A program made the position numbers and the translations under genes. DNA of 11,229 nucleotides, taken from JBFWNZ01 sp050250795 (GTDB lineage Bacteria > Pseudomonadota > Alphaproteobacteria > UBA8366). Position 1 is the first letter of the stretch. Each line of letters starts with the position of its first letter. Below the pieces are notes generated by a model. It saw only the letters and a program-made list of their open reading frames with translations, was not told the DNA's origin and did not search any database. Positions 1-6,210 of this stretch are shown piece by piece. The DNA lies in contig JBFWNZ010000098.1 of assembly GCA_050250795.1 (NCBI GenBank), forward strand, positions 1 to 11,229, in the 5' to 3' direction.

Positions 1-1
1 C

Positions 2-574
2 GGCGTCGGCGCGTTCCTCGGCTTCTTCGTCTCCATCGGGATCGGCAAGCTGGACCCGCGCATTGGCATGGCGCTGGGCTTCCTGACCTTTGCCGGATCG
101 GGCGCGGTGATGACCCTGCTCGACGTGAACTTCCAGTTCTGGCACCTGCTGGTGACCAGCCTGATGCAGGGCGCATCGGCCGGCATGGTCTGGGTCCCGA
201 TGATGGTGATCGCCTTCGGAACGCTCGACCGGCGATGGCTCAACGAAGCCGTCGCGCTGCTGCACCTGTTCCGCTATCTCGGGACCAGCCTGTTCGTGTC
301 CATCGGCGTCACGCTGATCCTGCGCGGATCGACGACCGGGCGCGCCGGGATGACGGAACTCACGACGCCCTACAACGACATCTTCCTGTTCGACCGCCTC
401 ACCGGCCTCTACGGGCTCGACACCCTGCGCAACATGGCCGTCCTGTCGCGCGAGATCGACCGACAGGCATTGATGCTCGGCTATCTTCACACCTTCGGCG
501 TCTACACCCTGCTGTGCATGGGCGCGGTCGCTCTGGTCTTTCTGGTGCGCATCCCGAAGAAGCGTGCGGCGTAG
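2..574 (+). CDS. DHA2-family (EmrB/QacA-like) MFS drug exporter, C-terminal part
   Basis: The reading frame is already open at base 2, so the start and the N-terminal half or more lie outside the window; 190 residues remain before the TAG at 572-574. Several hydrophobic stretches are visible, including a segment reading FLGFFVSIGIG, another around the first in-window ATG at 68, one with WVPMMVIAFGTL, and a final helix near the C-terminus followed by the basic tail RIPKKRAA. The pattern of an RYLGTSLFVSIG helix, then a loop with TTPYND, then a last membrane helix matches the end of EmrB/QacA-type 14-helix proton-driven exporters. A predicted role is efflux of amphipathic compounds across the inner membrane; the substrate cannot be told. 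It ends one base before the stop codon of the convergent mmgE gene. Family confidence is good; subfamily is from memory of the C-terminal pattern only. Confidence 0.8.
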   Translation, partial: GVGAFLGFFVSIGIGKLDPRIGMALGFLTFAGSGAVMTLLDVNFQFWHLLVTSLMQGASAGMVWVPMMVIAFGTLDRRWLNEAVALLHLFRYLGTSLFVSIGVTLILRGSTTGRAGMTELTTPYNDIFLFDRLTGLYGLDTLRNMAVLSREIDRQALMLGYLHTFGVYTLLCMGAVALVFLVRIPKKRAA

Positions 575-585
575 CTTAAGCCGCC
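565..585. terminator. Possible bidirectional terminator between MFS and mmgE
   Basis: A 5-bp stem GCGGC (566-570) / GCCGC (580-584) encloses a 9-base loop holding the TAG of the MFS gene and, on the other strand, the TAA of mmgE; CTTAAG is itself palindromic. There is no T-tract on either side and the stem is short, so termination here is only suggested by position between two convergent genes. Confidence 0.25.
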
Positions 586-1952
586 GTCAGCCGCAGCAAC
601 GGCCGCAAGCTGCGGACATCCTCGACCCGCTCCAGGGTATTGACCGCGTCGATCAGCGCCTGTGCTCGCTTTTCGCCCAGCACCGGCCCGATCAACTCCA
701 TCGCCACGGTGTCCACCTGCGCCTGCGTCATCGGCTTGGCCGGCGTGCCGAGCAGGGCGTCGGTGCGATGCACCAGCGTCCGGCCGTCGGTCGTCGTCAC
801 CTCGACGATGGCGGTGCGGTTCGGCATCAGCTTCTGCAGCTCGTCGTCCAGCACCAGTTCGATCTTCTGCCGGATCGCCAGCACGGCCGGGTCCTTCAGC
901 CGACCGAAATCCTGCGCCGCCGCCATGGTGATGCCGCCGTCGATCAGCGCCACCGACAGGATATGGTGGATGTTGATGTTCGGACTGTTGCGGCCCTGCA
1001 CGATCACGCCGTCGCGCGCCGGAACGCGGGTGACGATGCGCGCCACATTCTCCGGCCGCAGGCCGTGCGCCTCGCGCAGCGCCATCAGCGATTCCAGGCT
1101 GGCATGGGTCGGCGAGCCCACATGCCAGCGCTTGATGTTCGTCTCCATCACCTCGTAGCGCTCGCCCAGCGCATCGACGAACTCGGCCGTGTCCGGATTG
1201 TCCGAAAAGGTGTCCTGGAAATTCCAGCGCGTGGCGAACACATCCGGATTGGCGGTAAAGCCGGCATCGACCATGGCCGCCGCCCAATAGCCGTCGCGCG
1301 ACGGGCAGCCGCCCATGAAGAAGGACTGCTCGACATGCTCGATGTCGTTGTACCAGCTCATCAGGCCGCAGGTCTGCTGCGCGGCATAGGACAGGACGAA
1401 GCGCGCCTTCGTCTCGTCGATGCCGGTGAGGATGCCGCAGGCAACCGCCGCACCCCAGAGCTGGCCGAAGGCATGCGGCCCGAAGCCCTTGTCCTCCAGA
1501 TGCGCCAGACCCAGGCCGGGCACGATCCGGCAGCCGACATCGTAGCCGGCGCAGACGGCGCGGATCAGCGCCTCGCCGCTTGCGCCCTCGCGTTCGGCCA
1601 TCGCCAGCGCCGCCGGGACGATGGACGCGCCGGGATGCGCGCGCGAGCGGGTATGCACGTCGTCGGATTCCCCGGCCCGCGCGGTCATGCCGTTGGCAAA
1701 GGCCGCGATCTCGCCCAGCGCCAGAATATCCGTGCCCGGCACGCAGGCCTGAGGCACGCCGCCATAGTTCCGCACCATCTCGACGGCCAGCGCACCCGGC
1801 TTCAGCATGGTGCCCGAAACCATGCAGCCGATCATGTCGAGGATATGCTGCTTCGTCTTTTGATGGACGGCCGGCGGCAGCGGCCGGTCCGCCGCACCCG
1901 CGCAGAAGGCGGCGAGCGCCGGCATCACGGTCGGCGTGGAAGGCTTGCTCAT
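576..1952 (-). CDS. MmgE/PrpD family protein
   Basis: 458 residues, the usual length for the family. MmgE/PrpD members include 2-methylcitrate dehydratase and cis-aconitate decarboxylase, cytoplasmic metal-independent enzymes acting on small polycarboxylates. The helical N-terminal domain shows DMIGCMVSG (39-47) and the signature ESDDVHTRSRAHPGASIVPA, with D97, D98, H100 and H106 in the active-site region. The second domain is seen in THASLESLMAL and in the alternating strand pattern with NINIHHILSVAL. The ATG at 1952 has GGGAAAGG at a workable distance upstream, but this lies inside a long hairpin. The gene follows a small cupin gene by 78 bp. There is no prpB or prpC in view, so methylcitrate dehydratase should not be assumed; the substrate is unknown. 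The family is secure. Confidence 0.9.
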   Translation of the reverse strand: MSKPSTPTVMPALAAFCAGAADRPLPPAVHQKTKQHILDMIGCMVSGTMLKPGALAVEMVRNYGGVPQACVPGTDILALGEIAAFANGMTARAGESDDVHTRSRAHPGASIVPAALAMAEREGASGEALIRAVCAGYDVGCRIVPGLGLAHLEDKGFGPHAFGQLWGAAVACGILTGIDETKARFVLSYAAQQTCGLMSWYNDIEHVEQSFFMGGCPSRDGYWAAAMVDAGFTANPDVFATRWNFQDTFSDNPDTAEFVDALGERYEVMETNIKRWHVGSPTHASLESLMALREAHGLRPENVARIVTRVPARDGVIVQGRNSPNINIHHILSVALIDGGITMAAAQDFGRLKDPAVLAIRQKIELVLDDELQKLMPNRTAIVEVTTTDGRTLVHRTDALLGTPAKPMTQAQVDTVAMELIGPVLGEKRAQALIDAVNTLERVEDVRSLRPLLRLTAA

Positions 1953-1960
1953 GGATGGAA

Positions 1961-2009
1961 CCTTTCCCGGAGGATCGCGGACGCTGTCCGCGATGCTATC
2001 CGGGAAAGG
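1961..2009 (-). promoter_or_regulatory. Long hairpin in the leader of mmgE that covers its ribosome binding site
   Basis: Seen directly: an outer 11-bp perfect stem, CCTTTCCCGGA (1961-1971) with TCCGGGAAAGG (1999-2009), and an inner 9-bp perfect stem, ATCGCGGAC (1974-1982) with GTCCGCGAT (1986-1994). A 2x4 internal loop separates them and the terminal loop is three bases. In the minus-strand transcript it begins 21 bases after the cupin stop codon. Its 3' arm carries GGGAAAGG, the likely Shine-Dalgarno of mmgE, ending 8 bases before the ATG. No U-tract follows, so it is not a classical Rho-independent terminator. It could be a 3'-end stabiliser for the cupin message, a processing site, or a structure limiting mmgE translation. 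The structure is certain; the function is inferred. Confidence 0.6.
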
Positions 2010-2030
2010 GAACGCCGCAAATCGCGAAGG

Positions 2031-2447
2031 CTACTCGGCCGCCTGCGCCGCGCTGTCCGGTCCGTCGACGACTTCGGTCTTGAAGTTGGCGGGCGAGACG
2101 ATCTCCAGGATTTCCAGGTCGTCCGAGCAGGCGATCTCGCGATGCCGGATCATCGGCGGCTGCAGGATGCAGTCGCCCTTCTGGATGCGGTGCACGCCCT
2201 GGCCCTCATACTCGAATTCGGCCCAGCCGTTCAGCACATAGACGAGTTGGAAATTGCAGTGATGGATGTGCCAGAGCTGCACTTCGTCCGACGATTTCTT
2301 GCCGTTGGCACGGATCACATGCGCGACATAGTCGCCCTTCGTGCCCTTCACGATCTCAAGATCGCGATAGTCGAAGATTTCCCGCAGGCCCGGCGTCCAT
2401 TCGGCATCCGACGCCTTGTTGTGGATGAAGTTCCAATCCTTGGACAT
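2031..2447 (-). CDS. Small single-domain cupin protein
   Basis: 138 residues. The frame continues upstream into the preceding gene, but the ATG at 2447 is preferred because AGGAG lies about 8 bases before it and the protein then starts MSKDWNFIHN. The cupin barrel is recognisable. Motif 1 is WHIHHCNFQLVYVLNGWAEF (59-78), with H60, H62, H63 and Q67 as candidate metal ligands (Q where many cupins have E) and G74. Motif 2 is GDCILQPPMIRHREI (91-105), with G91, P97 and H102. Such small cupins bind a divalent metal and can be dioxygenases, isomerases, decarboxylases or sensors; sequence alone does not choose. It sits between the SGNH gene (56 bp upstream) and mmgE (78 bp downstream) on the same strand, so a metabolic link with mmgE is plausible but unproven. 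Confidence 0.87.
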   Translation of the reverse strand: MSKDWNFIHNKASDAEWTPGLREIFDYRDLEIVKGTKGDYVAHVIRANGKKSSDEVQLWHIHHCNFQLVYVLNGWAEFEYEGQGVHRIQKGDCILQPPMIRHREIACSDDLEILEIVSPANFKTEVVDGPDSAAQAAE

Positions 2448-2488
2448 GTCCCTCGCTCCTGCATCCTTGTTGCGGCTGTGTTTCGCGC

Positions 2489-2494
2489 AGTCTA
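2489..2494 (-). promoter_or_regulatory. Possible extended -10 promoter element for cupin-mmgE
   Basis: On the minus strand the 56-bp gap between the SGNH stop and the cupin start contains TGCTAGACT, an extended -10-like TGnTAGACT with the -10 hexamer at 2494-2489. This would give a leader of about 35 bases before the cupin ATG. I see no convincing -35 at 16-18 bases, so this is weak. If real, cupin-mmgE could be expressed apart from the MBOAT/SGNH pair. Confidence 0.25.
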
Positions 2495-2503
2495 GCACGC
2501 GCG

Positions 2504-3565
2504 TCAGTTCTCCGGGACCAGATAGCGGAACAGGTCCGGCCGCCCCTGCCGCGTCCGGACGCCCTCCGCGATCAGGTCGCCCAGCCGCGCCGCCGTCTCC
2601 ACCGAATAATGCAGCGGATCCCAATAGTTGCGGTCTTCGCGCGTGATCTCTGACGGGATCATGAAATCGAGGGTATGCGCATTCGGGAACGCCCCGGCGA
2701 TCGCGGCCAGGCGCTGCTTGCAGACCTCCCATACCGCCGCATCCGCGCTGTTCGGGACCGGCTGGCGGAAATGGTGATAGGGCACCATGACCAGAACCTT
2801 AACCGTCCCGGCCGGAAGACGGCGCAGCATATGGGCCATCCGCGGATGCTGGGCAAAGGACCATCCCCGCCGCATCTCGTCCGTCACGATCTCCGGCGGG
2901 TCTGCGGGCGGTCGCGGTCCCGGCGCCGCGCCGTGGTACAGCCCGTCCTGCGCCTTGGCGAGGTCGTATTCCGAGGCGGGCGGCAGGAAATCGGTATAGC
3001 CGTCGCGGCCATAGCGTACCGGCTGAAGCCCGCTGGCCTGGGCGATCTGGCGCACCGCCTGTTCCACGGCGGTGAAGTTGAACAGGTAGAGGGCGTCGTT
3101 CCAGGGATTGCCGTCGTAAAGCCAGGGCGGGAATGGCCGGAAGGTGAGTTCCGGCATCTCCTCCTGGATGCACCACTCCATGTCGATGCCGAAGATCACG
3201 ACCTTCGGGGCCGGATGGGTATCGACGAACAGGTCGTAGATGCGCATCTGCTCATAGGTCGTGGCGCTGTTCATCGACAGGTTCACGAAATGCGCCTCGA
3301 ACAGCCGGTCCAATTGCGCCGGGCGCAGCAGCCGCGTCGTCGAGGTGCCGATGATTGCCGAATCGAACGCTGGCCGAACCGCCAGCGCCGGAAATGAAAA
3401 GCGCTGGTTGCTGCTGACGGGATAGCGCTCGAACGGCGGCGAAAAGGGCAGCGTGTCATAAGGGTCGGCGATCAGGACGAAGGCGTAGACGAACGCTGCC
3501 GCCCCGCCGGCCGCCGCCAGGAACACCCTCCAGAAACGCCGCCACCTGTTCGGTTCGCCCGTCAT
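2504..3565 (-). CDS. SGNH/AlgX-like protein paired with an MBOAT acyltransferase
   Basis: 353 residues. A basic N-terminus (RWRRFWR) is followed by one hydrophobic segment at about 13-33, a signal anchor that places the rest in the periplasm. The fold is recognised from an SGNH-type block I, IIGTSTTRLL (71-80) with S75 as candidate nucleophile, a following NLSMNSATTYEQ stretch with candidate oxyanion-hole Asn, a strand KVVIFGIDMEW (121-131), and a C-terminal WDPLHYS with D316 and H319 completing a Ser-Asp-His triad. Proteins of this type (AlgJ/AlgX, DltD-like) take an acyl group handed across the membrane by an MBOAT partner and put it on an extracytoplasmic glycan. It starts 9 bp after the MBOAT stop, supporting a working pair. 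The glycan acceptor is not known. Confidence 0.8.
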   Translation of the reverse strand: MTGEPNRWRRFWRVFLAAAGGAAAFVYAFVLIADPYDTLPFSPPFERYPVSSNQRFSFPALAVRPAFDSAIIGTSTTRLLRPAQLDRLFEAHFVNLSMNSATTYEQMRIYDLFVDTHPAPKVVIFGIDMEWCIQEEMPELTFRPFPPWLYDGNPWNDALYLFNFTAVEQAVRQIAQASGLQPVRYGRDGYTDFLPPASEYDLAKAQDGLYHGAAPGPRPPADPPEIVTDEMRRGWSFAQHPRMAHMLRRLPAGTVKVLVMVPYHHFRQPVPNSADAAVWEVCKQRLAAIAGAFPNAHTLDFMIPSEITREDRNYWDPLHYSVETAARLGDLIAEGVRTRQGRPDLFRYLVPEN

Positions 3566-3574
3566 CCTGTCCCG

Positions 3575-4960
3575 TCAGAACTGGAAATAGATGAATTCCT
3601 GGTTTTGCCCCGCGCCGATCTGGAGCAGCACGAGAACGGCCAGCACCCCCGCCGCCGCCGCGATCCAGGGCCGCGCCTCCAGCCTCTCCAGCGCCAAGTC
3701 GTAGGCGCGCGGCGCCAGCAATGCCAGCGCCGCCGCAACCGGCAGTATCCAGGGCTTGTCCAGATCGCGGACGGCGATGTCGAAGCCGCCCAGTCCGCCC
3801 ATTGCCGCCAGCATTCCACCGGCATCGCCCAGACTCTGGGCCCGGAACGGCACCCAGGCCGCGGTCACGAAGACCAGCGTCAATGCCCATCCGGCAAGCG
3901 CGGGCAGGCGCAATCCGGTCTGCCGCCACAGATGCACGGCGGCCAGCCCCAGCCCGTGCAGCGCACCCCACAGCACGAAGGTCCAGGCCGCGCCGTGCCA
4001 CAAGCCGCCCAGCAGCATCGTCGCCATCAGCGCCGCAAGGGTCCGCGCGGTACCATGCCGGCTGCCGCCCAGCGGAATGTAGAGATAGTCGCGCAGGAAG
4101 CGCGACAGCGTCATGTGCCAGCGCTGCCAGAACGCACGCAGCGACGCGGCTCGATAGGGCGAGCGGAAATTCTCGGGCAGCACGAAGCCGAACATCAGTG
4201 CCAGCCCGATGGCCATGTCGGAGTAGGCGGAGAAATCGAAATAGATCTGGAGGCCGAAGGCGGCAGCGGCGATCCAGGCCTCCGCGAAGGTCAGCCCGCC
4301 ATGCGCGGCCTGGAACAACGGGTCGGCGACGCGGGCCAGCCGGTCCGCGACGAACACTTTCTTGCCCAGCCCCAGGACCAGCAGCAGCGCACCGCGCGAC
4401 AGCCGTTCCGCCGTGCCGTCACGCCAGGGATCGCGGGCGAATTGGGGCACCAGTTCGTTGTGCCGGACGATAGGACCGGCGATGAGCTGGGGAAAGAAGG
4501 CGACATACAGCGCATAGTCGCGCAAGCCATAAAGCGGCGCCTGTCCGCGCCGCAGGTCGATCAGGTAGGAGAGCTGCTGGAAGGTGAAGAAGCTGATGCC
4601 CAGGGGCAGCACGATGCCCCAGGGATCGTGGGACCATCCGCCGGCATAGGCCGCCGATCCGGCAATGAAATCCGCATATTTGAAGACTGCGAGAATCCCG
4701 AGATTCAGGGCGACGCCGGCCGCGATGAGCGCGGAAGCCCCTCTTTCGTCCGCGGCCTTTGCTCCCCACATCCGCACCAGACCCCAGTTCGCCGCGATGG
4801 ACCCGGCGAGCAGCGGCAGGAAACGGATGTCCCAGTAGCCGTAGAAGGCCATGGACGCCGCCAGCAGCCACCACAGCCTCGCCCGTCCCGGCAGCAGGTA
4901 GAAGACGGCGAGCGCGGGCGGCAGGAACAGCAGCAGGAAGGCTTGGCTATGGAACAGCAC
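3575..4960 (-). CDS. MBOAT-family O-acyltransferase (AlgI/PatA-like)
   Basis: 461 residues from a GTG start at 4960. The frame is open to an ATG at 5086, but that would overlap the start of divergent lptF and add a polar, Arg/Pro-rich leader. GTG gives VLFHSQAFLLLFLP, matching the usual AlgI-family N-terminus that begins MLF and runs straight into a membrane helix. About ten or more membrane segments follow. Family motifs are clear: LGISFFTFQQLSYLID (120-135), FPQLIAGPI (156-164), YFDFSAYSDMAIG (240-252), FWQRWHMTLSRFLRDYLYIPLGGS (277-300, H282) and GGLWHGAAWTFVLWGALHG (318-336), with the probable catalytic H322. These proteins move acetyl or other acyl groups from a cytoplasmic donor to the outer face of the inner membrane, here presumably to the SGNH protein encoded next. 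Confidence 0.92.
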   Translation of the reverse strand: MLFHSQAFLLLFLPPALAVFYLLPGRARLWWLLAASMAFYGYWDIRFLPLLAGSIAANWGLVRMWGAKAADERGASALIAAGVALNLGILAVFKYADFIAGSAAYAGGWSHDPWGIVLPLGISFFTFQQLSYLIDLRRGQAPLYGLRDYALYVAFFPQLIAGPIVRHNELVPQFARDPWRDGTAERLSRGALLLVLGLGKKVFVADRLARVADPLFQAAHGGLTFAEAWIAAAAFGLQIYFDFSAYSDMAIGLALMFGFVLPENFRSPYRAASLRAFWQRWHMTLSRFLRDYLYIPLGGSRHGTARTLAALMATMLLGGLWHGAAWTFVLWGALHGLGLAAVHLWRQTGLRLPALAGWALTLVFVTAAWVPFRAQSLGDAGGMLAAMGGLGGFDIAVRDLDKPWILPVAAALALLAPRAYDLALERLEARPWIAAAAGVLAVLVLLQIGAGQNQEFIYFQF

Positions 4961-5019
4961 GGGCGCGTCCGCAGGCGGTTGTCGTCGGAAGGACGGCCGG
5001 GGCCGATCCGAGGAAGCGG

Positions 5020-5048
5020 TTGCGCCCGACCGGCGCGCTGCGATATGG
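5020..5048 (+). promoter_or_regulatory. Weak candidate promoter for lptF
   Basis: The 112-bp divergent gap between the MBOAT GTG (4960) and the lptF ATG (5073) must hold promoters for both strands unless transcription enters from outside. On the plus strand TTGCGC (5020-5025) lies 17 bases before ATATGG (5043-5048), a poor match to sigma-70 consensus. I could not identify a convincing minus-strand promoter. Confidence 0.2.
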
Positions 5049-5072
5049 CTCGGGCCTCGGCATGAGGAACCC

Positions 5073-6200
5073 ATGCAGTCGATCACGCGCTACATAACCA
5101 AGCAGATTCTCGGTGTCACGATCTTCGTGACCATCGCGCTCTGCTTTGCGATCTGGCTGACCCAGTCGCTGCGCCTGATCGACATGATCCTGAACCGCGG
5201 CCTGCCGATCACCACATTCCTGGAACTGGCGATGCTGCTGATGCCCAGCTTCCTGGTGATCGTGGTGCCCATCGCCGCCTTCTGCGCAACGCTGTTCACC
5301 TATAACAAGCTGATCACCGACAGCGAGTTGATCGTGATGCGCTCGGCCGGCCTCAGCAGCTTCTCGCTGGCGAAGCCGGGGATCATCGTGGGCGTCGCGG
5401 TGATGGCCTTCACCTATCTTCTGACCCTCTACCTGCTGCCGCTCTCCTTCCGGCACTTCAAGGATCTCGAATTCCGGATTCGCAACGACTTCTCCACCGT
5501 GTTGCTCCAGGAAGGCATCTTCAACACGCTGGCGAACGGCATCACGGTCTATGTGCGCGAACGCGGCGCCAAGGGGGAATTGCAGGGCATCCTGCTGCAC
5601 GACAACCGCGACCGCGAGCATCCGGTCACGATGATGGCTGAGCGCGGCGCGCTGGTGCCCACGCCGGAAGGACCGCGCGTTGTGCTGGTCAAGGGCAACC
5701 GCCAGCAGGTCAGCCGCGACGGCAGCAAGATGTCGCTGCTGTATTTCGACCGCTACACCGTCGATGTGCAGAAGGCGACAGGCACGACGGAAGACCGCTG
5801 GCGCGAGCCGCCGGAGCGCTTCCTGCACGAACTTTTCCATCCCGACGGGACCATCGCCAACGAGGTCTACCGCAACCAGCTTATCGCCGAGGGCCACGCC
5901 AGGCTGATCACCCCGGTCCTTCCCCTGACCTATTGCGTGATCGCAATGGCCTTTCTGTTGAGCGGCACCTTCAACCGGCGCGGACATCTGCGGCTTGTGG
6001 TCGGCGCCATCGCCGCGCTGACGGCGATCCTCTGCCTCAGCCTCGCGTTCCAGAGCGCCGCCGCACGCTATCCCATCACCATCGTCGGCATGTATCTGAA
6101 CGCGTTCCTGCCGCTGTTCGGGGGCCTCTATTTCATTTTCTTCCCGCCGCGAACGCGCATTCCTCCGGCGCCGCTGGACGCGGTTCCGGCGGTCGGCTAG
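5073..6200 (+). CDS. lptF: LPS export ABC transporter permease LptF
   Basis: 375 residues, normal for the YjgP/YjgQ family. LptF and LptG form the membrane dimer that, with the LptB ATPase, extracts LPS from the inner membrane and passes it to LptC/LptA. The ATG at 5073 is preceded by GAGGAA with good spacing. The N-terminus ITRYITKQIL and first helix (about 11-30) are typical, followed by helix 2 (about 47-75), the cytoplasmic coupling segment SELIVMRSAGLSSFSL (84-99, E85 conserved), helix 3 (about 103-125), a periplasmic beta-jellyroll-like domain (about 130-275, containing FNTLANGITVYVRER), and three C-terminal helices. The assignment to LptF rather than LptG rests on the N-terminal pattern and on a second permease start of LptG type at 11035. 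The partner gene is not adjacent, which is unusual. The stop codon overlaps that of the convergent membrane-protein gene. Confidence 0.92.
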   Translation: MQSITRYITKQILGVTIFVTIALCFAIWLTQSLRLIDMILNRGLPITTFLELAMLLMPSFLVIVVPIAAFCATLFTYNKLITDSELIVMRSAGLSSFSLAKPGIIVGVAVMAFTYLLTLYLLPLSFRHFKDLEFRIRNDFSTVLLQEGIFNTLANGITVYVRERGAKGELQGILLHDNRDREHPVTMMAERGALVPTPEGPRVVLVKGNRQQVSRDGSKMSLLYFDRYTVDVQKATGTTEDRWREPPERFLHELFHPDGTIANEVYRNQLIAEGHARLITPVLPLTYCVIAMAFLLSGTFNRRGHLRLVVGAIAALTAILCLSLAFQSAAARYPITIVGMYLNAFLPLFGGLYFIFFPPRTRIPPAPLDAVPAVG

Positions 6201-6210
6201 GAACCGCCGG
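6180..6210. terminator. Convergent-gene overlap with two alternative hairpins
   Basis: Two mutually exclusive perfect 8-bp stems are centred on the shared stop: GCGGTTCC (6180-6187) with GGAACCGC (6200-6207), and CCGGCGGT (6186-6193) with ACCGCCGG (6203-6210). They are equally readable from both strands, so this may be a bidirectional terminator for lptF and the convergent gene. There is no T-tract, so factor-independent termination is doubtful. Confidence 0.4.

Noticed and set aside
576..1952. Calling the MmgE/PrpD protein 2-methylcitrate dehydratase (prpD)
   Set aside because: The family covers several substrates and no methylcitrate-cycle partner genes are in the window.
564..2495. A 643-codon open frame on the plus strand across mmgE and cupin
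   Set aside because: It is antisense to two genes with clear family motifs, and its translation is low-complexity, rich in Arg, His, Gln and Ala, as expected from a GC-rich shadow frame.
2448..2732. A 95-residue N-terminal extension of the cupin protein
   Set aside because: It would overlap the 3' end of the SGNH gene, has shadow-type composition, and the inner ATG at 2447 has a good AGGAG.
3605..5065. A 486-codon plus-strand frame opposite the MBOAT gene
   Set aside because: The opposite strand encodes a full MBOAT protein with catalytic motifs; this frame is Gln/Arg-rich without hydrophobic or domain structure.
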